Under the pieces are notes generated by a model. That model ran no database searches and was not told where the DNA came from. It saw only the letters and a list, made by a program, of their open reading frames with translations. 64,000 bases of DNA from Apoderus coryli (Eukaryota > Arthropoda > Insecta > Coleoptera > Attelabidae). Both the position numbers and the translations under genes were made by a program. Position 1 is the stretch's first letter. The number at the start of each line of letters is the position of its first letter. Of the stretch, positions 33,291 through 44,255 are shown piece after piece. Location of the stretch: NCBI GenBank assembly GCA_911728435.2, contig OU452210.1:868001-932000 (forward strand), in the 5' to 3' direction.

Positions 33291-36061
33291 CCCAAGTAAC
33301 AAAATATAGTTCTAGGAAGGTTGTATATTGGTTCTAGAACCACTTTATGGATTTTGTTTACATATGCCATTAGGTATAAAACAACCTCCTCTAGCCGGCT
33401 ACACAAACTCCTGGTGACCAAAAGGGCCCACGCTACAGAACCTCCTGCTAACCTAAAAGTTGTCGACATTTCAGAACCTTAAGGTTAAATATTGAATATT
33501 TGTGCAGCTATAATATAACCTTTATATATCCTCACTACACATGAATCACAGGTTTAAAGTTCTAATTTAGCCACTAAAAGGTTCTAACTAGCTCCTTGCG
33601 AATTATCAACTACAACCTATTAGTAAATAGTTGATATGCGGAAAGCAGTCTTAAAACTATTAAGTAAAATATATTACAGACTGCTTCTAATTTTTGGATT
33701 AGTTGGTTAATATACGGTATTATTTCTAGTTAAATAACTCTTTGGTAGGTAATATTGTAATGGTAAATTATGATAATTATTTATCATTCAATATACGTGA
33801 TATAAAACTGCATGAAATAGCTGACACAAATTGCTGATTTTAATGCACCTTCTATTTTACTGTCAAAATATTATATAAAAGTAGCATAAAATTCATGGGC
33901 TATCGATATTATTAGTATAAATATTTTTTTTAGTTATATTTAAAATACAAGGGAAATATTTTGTTTTTAAAAGTAGTCGAAATTCTAATATAGGGAAACC
34001 TATGAATATAAAATTATGAAAAAATGTGTTTCCCGAACCTAAAACTACGCAGAATTACATATATTTTCAAAAATATTTTGTTATTTAACTATGTCATAAT
34101 CTTAAAATGGCCGATAGGAAACACATGCTTATAAGCTTTTGAAATAACCAAAATATAACTTAAGTTGCTTGAAAGTCTGAAAATATGCTAAAATATAACC
34201 TTAAGATCAAATTCGTAACCTAAATAATGCTAAATAACACTTTTCAGAACTAATAATTGCCTTTATATAACTCAAGCTTAAAAGTGGCACCATCGCAACT
34301 TTCTAACGACCTGTTTAGTATTGTTTTGGATGTGTAGTTGTGATCACATGCCAGCTTTTATTCATATTTATTATACAGTGTGTCTTTCAATTGAAACGGT
34401 AAGTACATAGTAATAATCGCTGATATGCTGAAAATGTTCCTAGTTTTCTTGTTCTAATAAGATAACATTAGGGATTGGTTTGTGCCAAATAAATGCAAAT
34501 TGAACGCTAATAATATCAAATAAAGAATTAATTTTTATAGTTCGTTTTTAGTTTTTACTAAACGGGATTTTTCATGTATTAGTATTTCAGGAATGTTAAA
34601 CGTATTTTTAAAATGTTCAAACAACAAAAAATCAAACTTTTGTATTTCATAAATAGCTACAATAAAATTTGATAATACTGCGTGCATTCAATTTCTATGC
34701 GCGAATTTAATATTTTGTTGTTTTTTTTTTTCAATATATGCATTTCAAAGTGGTACAAACCATTGAAGAGGGCAAAATCTGTCTTTCAGTTATTCCAAGC
34801 ATGTGGGAAAATAGGGGAATACTATCATGGCCTCCAAGATCCGAAGCCGAAAAAGTCCATGACGAATTATCTGTACCTGGCAAAGGTTGGAAAACATATA
34901 CCTGCATAGTTAAAAGAATATTTTCTTCGTACAAGGATGCTTGTGGAGAGCAGGAAAGAATGCAAACTCTTGCTGATACGGATGGAGAAAGCGATAGTGT
35001 TGGTAGTTACCAACCTACCTCCGATCCAGCAAATTTCAATAATTTGCGACACCTGTAAATTGAATGTAAAAAAAACTACTGGTTCTCTTTATGTCAAATA
35101 GACATAATACAAACCAATCACCATTGGTTTAGTATTTAGTTCATTTATGTTGAAGAGAATAGGCCAAAATTCAAACTTGGAAGATTTAAAAATCGGAAGA
35201 CCATCGATATTTATATTAATCGAAATATTTAAATTTGTTTTTGTATTTTGGTAACACTATTTAATACATTTTTGTAAACCATTGTGCCAGTACCTCCCTC
35301 CAGCAATTTCATCAACTTCAATTTTTGTATCCGGTGTAGCCAATAAGGTTCGAGGGTCCTTAGGCAGCCCGAAATTGCTGTTTTTATTTAAAATATTTTG
35401 AAAATTGAAATTTGATTAACCTGCTCATTAGCAATTCGTCGAAAGTTCTGTCGCACCTGTCTTTTAAAATTTCCACTACGAACTAGCTTTTCGTGAGACA
35501 TTCTGTATTCAGGAGACGTTGATGTTACCTTCTGTCTAGGCGAAAACGAGACTAAAAGATAATTTTAGTGACCAAATAGATTTTAAATAAGGGAAGTAGT
35601 ATTGAGTTATGCCAGAAAGTTTATTTAGTAACCTATAACGCATCGCTTCAACTAAATAGTCTTTAATCAGTTTTAAAATGGGCTACATGGTTATGGAAAA
35701 GTTGTTTAAATGACTTAAAGGCACAAAAAATGCGAAGTTATAATTAGGTTCTAAACTAGCAGCAAAAAAAACTTATAAGTCTTATTTCGGCATTTAAGTG
35801 ACTAAAAAATGCCTTATTTATAACCATTTCAAAACCTTAAGGTTTTAGAACTACTAGGTCCTAAAACTCCTCATATATATAGTTGATTTAACGTTTTTCA
35901 AACATGTTTCAAGCTGTATGTATGATTTCATAGTTCTAAGACCAACAAGCACAATATATTACCTATGTATGGTTTTTAGGCTTAAGAAAAAGGCACACAT
36001 TACCCATTTATAACCTTAAGGCAATTTTAAAGTCTTCCTCCTTAAATAAATGTTACTTGGG
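33291..36061. mobile_element. 2.77-kb TIR element with CCCAAGTAACA ends
   Basis: CCCAAGTAACA at 33291-33301 is matched by TGTTACTTGGG at 36051-36061. The dinucleotide CA lies on both sides (33289-33290 and 36062-36063), a possible 2-bp target duplication. The interior is full of AACCTTAAGGTT, GTTCTAGAACC and TTCTAACC-type short inverted motifs on both halves. It carries one short ORF (34738-35058). It is non-autonomous as it stands. Confidence 0.65.
34738..35058 (+). CDS. Hypothetical 106-aa protein, N-terminal module of an insect repeat-associated family
   Basis: The frame reads MHFKVVQTIEEGKICLSVIP, then SMWENRGILSWPPRSEAEK, and later GWKTYTCIVKRIFSSYKDAC before an acidic Ser/Asp-rich tail. 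I recognise the order 'VV-x-...-V-x-x-(V)P-x-x-W-...-W-P-P-...-W-x-x-Y-x-...-I-...-S-Y-x-x-A' as a recurring N-terminal module of multi-copy arthropod proteins (some carry DUF4806 further on). I cannot confirm that by search. No catalytic motif or membrane segment is visible. The TTTTTTTTTTTC tract before the start and the lack of a downstream domain suggest one exon of a multi-exon gene carried inside the 33291-36061 element. Function unknown. Confidence 0.45.
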   Translation: MHFKVVQTIEEGKICLSVIPSMWENRGILSWPPRSEAEKVHDELSVPGKGWKTYTCIVKRIFSSYKDACGEQERMQTLADTDGESDSVGSYQPTSDPANFNNLRHL

Positions 36062-37974
36062 CATATATTGTCAGTGAGACTAATTTATAACAAAATGTTC
36101 TTCCCGTTACTCTGTATTCTCCTTAGTTATAAAATAAAAAAAACAAGAATTTTGCTGATGGCAGACTGTCAAATTACAAAGGAATTGATATTCTATATCA
36201 ATTTAATATTCTATAATAATTAGATAATTAAAATGAAGAAAAGTATATACAAAATTTGATAACAATTAAAGCCTTATTCAAATTCCAATCAGAATAATTT
36301 ATTGAGAATATCATAATGTATTAGGGTTCTTATTTTCTCCTACAAGGACAAAGCCCCGACTGAACACAGTTTTCAAAGTACAAGTTGGAACCAAAGAAAT
36401 CACTAGTTTCTTTTATTAAATGAGTAGAGCGAAGTAAATTCTTTTAGAAACGAAATATTCAAAACTTTAACACAAAAAAAAAATTAAATTGTTCTTTAGT
36501 TCCAGATCGTATCCTTATTTAATTTCTGAAATGAAAAATAGATTAAGCACAAATTATATTCAATATACAGAGAAAATTCACAAGTCTGTTTAAAAATAAT
36601 AGTATGCTCGCCATAAACTCCGTAGCTTGTAAGAAAAAACAAGGCCGCTATGAATCTTAAATCAAAACTTATGATTACTGAGAGTTACAAGATGTATTTA
36701 TGATAAAAGTAAAATAGTTATACAAAATAATATATGATGTGTGCACACTTGATAATTGCTTATTTTTTTAAGAGAATCTCTTATTATAAGAATGAAATAT
36801 TTATGAATTTAAATTGACAAGTTTTAGGTTATAGAAGTAATAAACAGAAAATCGGTAGTAGATAAATGTCAGCCAAAACGGTTTAGCGTCTGCAGAAGCA
36901 TGAAGGTTTATCAAACCATCTTATTCAGAAAACCTTCCAATAGACTTGTAAAAATTCACTAACAAGGAAATTCACCAACGTACCTCTGAATTCAATGAAC
37001 CTTGTCAGCAGCCTCCATTCATCCACCTCCGTGCTCACCTTGATTGAATACTGTGTGATTGTACATCAACTTCTTGTCAGTATATATTTACTTGCTAGTA
37101 AATAACAAATTTCAGAATAAATATTCCTAAAACACACAAAATTAAAAAAGCAGAATCTCTTAACTCACTTAGGTAACTGTTACTCTTTGACAAGAGAACA
37201 GTTGTAGCTGTAACACCCTGTAGGTATGCCTCTATAAGAATCTCTCAATGTGTAGGATAAAAAATTTTAGAAAGGCTTTGACAAATTAACTGAATTCGAA
37301 ATCAAAATGAAATCCTTATCAACATTAATGCTCGGTTCGAAGTATTAAGTTAATTGCCAAAAATAAAAAAATGAAATTGAAAATCATCATTTGTCCACTC
37401 AGTATCAAACGATTAATTTAGCCCAATTTTGAAATTAATATGAATTAGCTTTTCTGCTAAGTTTGATAAATTAATTATCAGCGATAAAGAAAATAAATTA
37501 CCCCGTATAATAATAACGCAGATCTAATTTCAATAGGGTTCATAACTTCTCATTCGAAGTATCTATGCTCTACCTAATAATTAGTCTGTTATAACAAATT
37601 TAAACATCCAAAGTGGATATTGAAATGCCTAATTAATTGATATAATTAGACAACAAGGATGATGAAGTGTTCAGCCTGTACACATCTGTATCTATTATGG
37701 CCTGAACTATTTTTAATAACAAAAATGTAATCTTAAAATGAATTAGAATGTTCTAATTCAATAATTGCTAATAGATATTAATTATGTACATTAATATTTC
37801 TTGGAAGCATTGTCAATTACAACCAAAAATGAAACCTGGAACTATATAATGATCAGAGAAAAGAAATGTCTAGTTTAGGAACACTAGTAAAATTCCAATA
37901 CATTACACGTTACCAAATACAAAGTTATGAGAGTTATGATCACTGTCATAAACTCTTATAAAATTTGCGTAATT
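36062..37974. other. Non-coding body of the 7.1-kb insertion
   Basis: AT-rich, no ORF of note. It includes CATTCGAAGTATCTATGCTC near 37552, which recurs diverged near 38559 together with ~150 bp of flank, and an AACACCCTGTAGG motif at 37210. Confidence 0.5.
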
Positions 37975-38330
37975 CAGAAATCACTAACAATCGTCCGACT
38001 AATTAAAGTCAGTGACATAAGTCCTTTTATGCAATCCAAAATCACTCAACAATCGTCTGACTAATTAAAGTCAGCGGCAGAAAGTCTTTCGTGATTTACA
38101 AATCACTAACAATCGTCCGACTAATTATAGTCAGCGGTACAGGTCCTTTTATGCGATCCAAGATCACACGACGATCGTCTGACTAATTAAAGTCAGCGGC
38201 AGAAAGTCTTTCGTGATTTACAAATCACTAACAATCGTCCGACTAATTATAGTCAGCGGCACAGGTCCTTTTATGCGATCCAAGATCACACAACGATCGT
38301 CTGACTAATTAAAGTCAGCTATAAAAATAT
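37975..38330 (+). repeat. 61-bp tandem repeat in dimeric (122-bp) arrangement
   Basis: CAATCGTCYGACTAATTAAA, or its close variants, begins at 37988, 38050, 38110, 38172, 38232 and 38294, i.e. spacings of 62, 60, 62, 60 and 62. Odd units carry CACTAAC-AATCGTCCGAC and even units CGATCGTCTGAC, giving an alternating two-unit higher-order repeat of about three periods. Confidence 0.9.
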
Positions 38331-39630
38331 TCTATGATACAAGCATCATCAGTATGTCACCAAATTCGTGTAATATGAAAGACAAATAACATTATGCTGT
38401 ACAATATACTCTAAAGTTATTATTATTTAACTAATAATTCATAAATATATTCTAATGAATTAATCATTAACGTTTAGAAAACTTAAATAGAGAATAATTT
38501 ATCTACAACCTGTACAAATAATGCAGATCGAACTACTAAAGGGACCACAACTTGCTCATTCGAAGTATCTGTGCTCTACCTCCGTATTCGTCTGTTTTCA
38601 AAAATATTAAATATCTAGAGTAGATATTGAAATATCTAATTATGTATAATCAGATAGTTAGAATAACGCAGTATTCTACCTGTAGAACATATTTGCATCA
38701 CCCTTTATAATAGTCGTCATTATATAAAACAACAATCATAGAACGTAGCTATCAAAGAAAGAAATACGCATTAATTTCCAAAATATTCGATAAAGAACAT
38801 ATTATCAAAGAAAATATTTAAATTTTACTAGCATATTATTTCTATGATAAACAACTGCTGAAAGATAGCAACATTTGACAAAGTCAAATGAAGGTCAGGT
38901 TAAGAATAATCATTTTAACAAATGAATATCTTCAGACAGTAAAAAAAACTAAATAATCAGGTCAAAGTTAACGAGAATTATATAAATACATAAATATCTT
39001 TTATATTGTCGAAGCTAATTAGTTTTGTCCATCTTATTATAAGATCATATTATGTTCAAAACCAAAACTTCACATTATTTTACTCTAAATTTCCATCCTA
39101 GATTTTTATCGGCACTCGCGATGTTTGCTCTCTTGTGTCCAGTCAAGAAGAGAGTTTTTAAAACTTTTTAAGGTTTGATTTACTAAAATTCCGTTTTCTA
39201 TCCCTTATTTAGAAAAAAGGTTACTATTAATAAAAACTCCTCAAGTTCCCTTTCTCATACTACTGTCATACTATTGTCTATATGCTGCATACTAGATTCT
39301 ATACTTTACAACTTTGTCATTACGACTTATATTTAATTAACTCTATCACTTAACCATGCTATAGTACTTGTAAATAATTTTATTAATTCAATGCACTATC
39401 TTGCAACACCTATTATAAACGCTCGGTAGAAACTAACTATATAGACTTATTACTATGAGACTGCGCAGTCCACTAATTAATATTTACATATTGAAATATG
39501 CACAACTATAATATATAGGGTGTTCTCACCAAAATTAATTAACTATGAATTATTAACTATTTCTGATAATCACATTAGAAAGCTATAATGCAAAACCGAT
39601 GTAATGCAATTCGTGAGAATTTTCGTTACA
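38331..39630. other. Right part of the 7.1-kb insertion
   Basis: AT-rich non-coding DNA with the second, diverged copy of the CATTCGAAGTATCT block at ~38540-38690 and a TATATAGGGTGTTCTC motif at 39515. No gene. Confidence 0.5.
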
Positions 39631-40011
39631 TATTGGAATCAAAATAGTGTGCCGTATCAAACGACATGTATACTCTCGCAATATACATTTTGTTTTATAT
39701 GACGCATTATTTTGATTCCAAATAACTTACATGGAACCAAAATAGTGCAGCACATGAAACGAAATGTATATTGGAATCAAAATAGTGTGCCGTATCAAAC
39801 GACATGTATACTCTCTCAATATACATTTTGTTTATATGACGCATTATTTTGATTCCAACTACCTTACATGGAAAGAAAATAGGGCCGCATATAAAACGAA
39901 ATGTATAATCTGTAAATATACATTTCATTTTACATGACGTACTATTTTGATTTCATTTAAATTAATGTAAAATATGCATTTTGAATTTTATACGCATTAT
40001 TTTGATTCCAC
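39631..40011 (+). repeat. 138-bp minisatellite, copy 1 resumed
   Basis: Continuation of the array cut at 32503; starts with the duplicated TATTG and holds roughly 2.5 further units, more diverged toward 40000. Confidence 0.88.
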
Positions 40012-40434
40012 GTATTCAACTAAAGACATTTCTAAATTAGGTAATGGGAAATATTTTAAAGGGTTATTTTGCAGCAAAAATAAGCAAAGCTAGAGCCCTT
40101 TAAGGTTAGGGAAAAAGTTGTTTTTTTTAATAACTCGACTATGGAAGAATTTGGAAGAATGAAATGTAGCAGTTAACTTCTAATAAAATGTGAGTTGCTG
40201 GTAGTTTTCATAATAGTTATTCGAACTACTATAGCGTCTCCTAAAATTGACATGTAACTAATTAAAATTCCTAAAAGAGCTCATCTCAATTATTAGAAGT
40301 CATAGTGCTTTATATAATTTAATATTGTCTACAATAGTAAATGAAATCAAGCAAACGTGTACATATGCTATTCATGTCATAAAGAGTAGGGAAATAAGGA
40401 ACACGTTCAAGGTTTTTGATTTACTTTAGTCATA
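40012..40434 (+). repeat. Composite repeat copy 1, right flank
   Basis: From CACGTATTCAACTAAAG to GATTTACTTTAGTCA; nearly identical to 57396-57835 in the same orientation. Non-coding. It defines the right end of the composite repeat. Confidence 0.88.
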
Positions 40435-40984
40435 GTATACATTAGGGTAGGCCGAAAAATCATTTTTTTTTTAATTTTTGAAATTTCGTTTTGGAATAGT
40501 GCACAAAAGATGCCTTTTGTTGTTACAAAAAATACTTGTATTAACAGTTTTTTAATCCAATCTGTGCCCTAACAGGCCTTGGAAATCACCTTGTGCCGAA
40601 AAACCATTTTTTTTTTTAATTTTGGAATTTGGTTTTGAAACAGGGCACAAAAGATGCCTTTTGTTGTTCAAAAAAATATTTTTATTAACGGTTTTTTTAT
40701 TGTAATCTGTCTTCTGTCCCCTACCAGCCCTTAAAGATAAGCTTGTATGTTATTTTTGGTTTATTTTTCCTGATGATATACTTTAGTATTTGAAAAAAAC
40801 CTCATCACTACTTTTATAGAAATTTAAAAACTTCATAATATGTGTTATAAACAGCTAGCCTGAATACGATTAATAGCAGCGGATCGTGGTATCGACGGCT
40901 GCTCATACGCAAGTGATTATTGTATTTCTATTCAGTTTTCAGTTGTTAGATGAGATGTTTTTCTTTGAAGTATAATATAGAGTC

Positions 40985-42500
40985 ATGAGTTTCTCAAAAA
41001 CTTCTTACCCAAGACGAACCAACGAGTGTCCGTTAGTGTGATCACCTTCAGATTTAAAAGATAATACTCTTCCTACCCAAGAAGATTTGTTAAAGTGCTT
41101 TTTATGGATAAGGTTTAGTCTATAACCACCGCACTGTGGCAAAGAGGCAATAGTTTCCCAAATTTCTAATATACTAGCTGACAAGCTTCTAAGTTTGTGG
41201 GAGAAAGCGGCAATTCCTACAGTAACCCGTAAACGTGTTTTGCAAGTGATCAAAACACAACACGATAGATATTTAAAGCTTTTGTAACGACGTACGATTT
41301 TTGTTATTTTACTTTAAAATGTTATTTGGCCATCTGCTCTTGGAGAAAGTAACGTTCTTTTAACGGCACCTGTAAGGACAACCGTACGATGGTACGGTTG
41401 TCCTTACAGGTGCCGTTAAAAGAACGTTACTTTCTCCAAGAGCAGAGAAGTCCAAGAAACATATTTATAGGGGGTATTGATCCAAAAAAGCAAACCAAAC
41501 AATTAACAAACAACGCTAGAAGATTTGAAAAAATGCAAGGAGGAAAGAATGATTTACGAGTTTATAGTCACGGAAAACGACAAAATATTTCTTCGAAGAC
41601 GAACACTATCAACAGTAAAACGTTAGCTTCTAATTGGTTTAACTTCAATGCAGCTTGGGGAATATCTTTTACAAACTTATAGAGCAATTCTAAAAATAGA
41701 ACTAAACTCCCTAGTCCCGCTTAAATGTTTGACAGATATGGTTTGTTAGACAGATCTGGTGCAGCAGTTGCATCGCCTATTTTACAAGATGTTGCCTTTG
41801 TAATAAAAAAAATGTTTAGTGCAAGTAATAGATAATAAATAAATTATAAAGAGCTAGGGAGAGTTTAAGAAATAAAATTTTGCATACAGTTTTCAAAATC
41901 CAGGCAAGCAAAAAATTCAATTTAATTTGACGGGCGAAAACATGAAACATTGTCTTTTGAAAAAATAGACGGCAGGCTTCACAGAAGAACGTTAGTGGAA
42001 GAACATGTTGTGCAAGAGCCAGGTTCTGTGTTTCTGGGTCACACAATACCTTCTTCTGGATCAGCAAAAGATATCTGTCGAAGTATAGTTGAATTCGTAC
42101 AGGAAAGGGTATATGACTTACTAGTTGTGGCTTGTGATGGCACAGTAGTCAACACCGGATTAAAAAATGGAGTCATAGCTCAACTTGAATCAAAGTTAGG
42201 ACATCCTTTAAAACGAGTCATATGTCAGCGTCATGGCAATGAGCTACCTTTAAGACATATTTTTCACCATAATGATGAACAAACAACGGGTCGTAAGGCG
42301 ATTTCAGTTCGACTGGGAAAGCTTACAGCCCACTGTGAAAATTTACCAGTTATAAAATATGAAATTATTGACTGCAAATTACCAGAAGTAAATATTTGCG
42401 ACATAAGTACTGATCAGAGATACCTTAACAAAATTTGCCTCGCAATATCTTAAGGTCATTGTTCGGCGGGCTTAGCGAACCAGAATCCAGGAAAACTCAG
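40985..42500 (+). pseudogene. hAT-like transposase remnant, copy 2
   Basis: The N-terminal part at 41020-41290 (SDLKDNTLPTQEDLLKCFLW, then ADKLLSLWEKAAIPTVTRK) contains stops. A middle frame at 41389-41682 is open (RNIFIGGIDPKKQTKQLTN, QNISSKTNTINSKTLASNWF) and is followed by FDRYGLLDRSGAAVASPILQ. The core at 41950-42453 has EPGSVFLGHTIPSSGSAKDI, VACDGTVVNTG, HPLKRVICQRHGNELPLRHI and ICDISTDQRYLNKICLAIS. The core begins in frame with upstream FDGRKHETL, so no true start lies there. The protein stops before the C-terminal domain. DNA-binding and cleavage activity are lost. Confidence 0.7.
41334..41445. repeat. 112-bp perfect hairpin inside hAT copy 2
   Basis: 54-bp arms (41334-41387 and 41392-41445; CTGCTCTTGGAGAAAGTAAC...) are exact reverse complements around a 4-base loop, GATG. 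Copies 1 and 3 have only one arm at this place, so it is a private, recent inverted duplication. Confidence 0.95.
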
Positions 42501-42847
42501 CAGCTCATTTGCTACTTAACCTCGTTCGATCAAAAAGGTCGTTATTTTTTTTTTCTAAGGTTGTAGGGCCGGTAGGGGGTAGAATATGAACTGATAGTAA
42601 AAAAGTTTACATACATGTTTTGATTAACATATCCAAAGCAAGCACTTTCGAGCTATTCCATATCGAAATACAAAATTTTGAATTTCAGACATTTTTATAA
42701 ATTTAGGTTATGGTAGGGGACAGAAGATGCACTTCAATCAAAAAACGTTTTATTAACTTTTTCTTTGTAATAACAAAATACAACTTTTTTTCACAATTCC
42801 GAAAATAAAATTAAAAATCCATATTTTCGGCCCACCCTAGTAATCAT

Positions 42848-43691
42848 GCCGTTTGATACGGCATACTATTTTGATTTCATATAACCTGACGTACAATTAT
42901 TACAACAAAATGTGTCTCAAACTGACGTTTATCATTCCATAGGCCTGAGTGCTAAAATTTCGGTCATTTTTTGCAAATTAATCGAAAACTACTGATACAA
43001 TACATAAAGGGTCATATATCAATAAAATCAGAATAAACCACAGTCTTTAACGAGCATTCAATAATCTGTATGTTAAAAAAAACGGACTTGTGCTTGTATC
43101 TGTTCCAAAATGACAGTCTTTTGGTTTTCTACTAGCAAAAAACTTAGCAAGATACCCTACAATACATTTTTCGTTCTGCATTCTATCTTTGAAAATAAAA
43201 AAAAAATCAATAAATAATCAAAATGATATCAAGAAAAATTGACCACACTGTACATTTGCAAATTTAATGCTTAATTTTTAAAGATATAATCATTTTTACC
43301 AAAAAATACAAATATACTGTAAATAGAGTTAAAAACGTATCATGTATGAATATTTAATCTTAACAGAAATGTGTATCACTTGGCAACAACGCCAGACTCA
43401 AAATAGTTTGTAAAATGAAAAATATATTGAAAATTGGACACAAAATTGTGCGGATTATGAAAGGAAATATACAGCCTGGAATCAAGAAAACCTTATTTTG
43501 TAAAGATACAAAAAGATGCTATATGTGAAAAAATGTATATTTCAATTTTTACAATTTAGACATCAAAAGTAGTCAGTTGCGCCACATATCGGCGGGTTAT
43601 CCAACATACGCGGATAGTTTTCTTCTAAACCCACTCCTTCTAGGGGATGTAGAAAGGTTCCAATGTGAAAGGAATCAAAATAGATATGCGG

Positions 43692-43725
<34 letters not shown>
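42848..43725 (-). repeat. Composite repeat copy 2, left part (inverted), with (TA)n edge
   Basis: Reverse complement of 29071-29937 and of 53198-54069; ends in GCGGATTTATTTA(TA)n at 43697-43725. Copy 2 lacks the 138-bp array and right flank. Confidence 0.88.
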
Positions 43726-43726
<1 letters not shown>

Positions 43727-44095
43727 TTATTTTATAATGTCTAAAAAATCTAAAAGCATTGTACTATAACTCACTTACTTAGAAAAAAGGTAAAGCAATA
43801 TTTATATTCATTTAATTGTTAAATTGATTTTTCTTACAAGTGTAGTTTCATATTGTCGTTGTATTTTTTAGCCCTGAAGAAGGAATTAAAGTGTTCCGAA
43901 AGCTTGGAAAGTAAAAAGAGTTTTAACATATATAGGCTGACACCCCAAAACCTTACACACAATAGTTTATATATATATATATATATCAACAAACAAAGAT
44001 ATTCAACTAAGTTGACAAAGTATAGTATATCACCGATATACAAAGAAAAATGAGGTCGAGGTCGAGGCGTAGCACAGCACATAGGAAGCAAGGCA
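43726..44095. other. No gene; TA run and shared 26-bp block
   Basis: Contains (AT)n at 43968-43986 followed by AACAAACAAAGATATTCAAC, a block that recurs next to (TA)n at 59398. No coding. Confidence 0.6.
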
Positions 44096-44220
44096 TGTAC
44101 GAATTAAAGAAGTTTCATCCATGTGCCACGATAGTTTAATTGGTTAAAACACCTGACCGGCAATTGGGAGATGTTGGTTCAAATCCAGCTTGTGTCACGA
44201 GATTTTTTTTAATTCGTACA
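44096..44220 (+). repeat. tRNA-like unit bounded by 13-bp inverted repeats
   Basis: TGTACGAATTAAA (44096-44108) and TTTAATTCGTACA (44208-44220) are exact inverted repeats enclosing the tRNA-like sequence; a (TA)n run follows at 44228-44255. Confidence 0.8.
44125..44197 (+). tRNA. tRNA-like sequence 3 (probably non-functional)
   Basis: 73 nt with acceptor GCCACGA/TTGTGTC (one mismatch), D arm GTTT...AAAC, anticodon stem CCTGA/TTGGG, loop CCGGCAA and T arm GTTGG/CCAGC with TTCAAAT. C replaces the invariant U33, as in the two copies at 28758 and 28893. The nominal anticodon is GGC (Ala). It is tRNA-derived but unlikely to decode. Confidence 0.55.
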
Positions 44221-44223
44221 AGT

Positions 44224-44227
<4 letters not shown>

Positions 44228-44255
<28 letters not shown>

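Larger units (their letters stand above)
32504..39630. mobile_element. 7.1-kb insertion with TG...CA ends and 5-bp target duplication
   Basis: It splits a 138-bp unit. TATTG precedes it (32499-32503) and follows it (39631-39635). Removing one copy restores ATGTATATTGGAATC exactly. Ends are TGTAACG... and ...CGTTACA, a 7-bp terminal inversion. The boundaries are those of an LTR retrotransposon, but no second LTR, primer site, Gag or Pol is seen. Subtracting the nested 33291-36061 element leaves about 4.36 kb. It is either a giant solo LTR or a large non-autonomous derivative. Confidence 0.7.
40443..42839 (+). mobile_element. hAT-like transposon, copy 2 (2,397 bp, inverted)
   Basis: Left end TAGGGTAGGCCGAAAAATC, right end (inverted) TAGGGTGGGCCGAAAATATG. 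Flanks GTATACAT (40435-40442) and GTAATCAT (42840-42847) are the reverse complements of the copy-1 duplication. A roughly 150-bp subterminal block (GCCGAAAAA...CACAAAAGATGCC) is tandemly duplicated at 40450-40690. The gene is on the plus strand. Confidence 0.8.

Noticed and set aside
34682..34909. Overlapping frame to the 34738 ORF
   Set aside because: Out-of-frame shadow; the 34738 frame has the recognisable W/WPP pattern.
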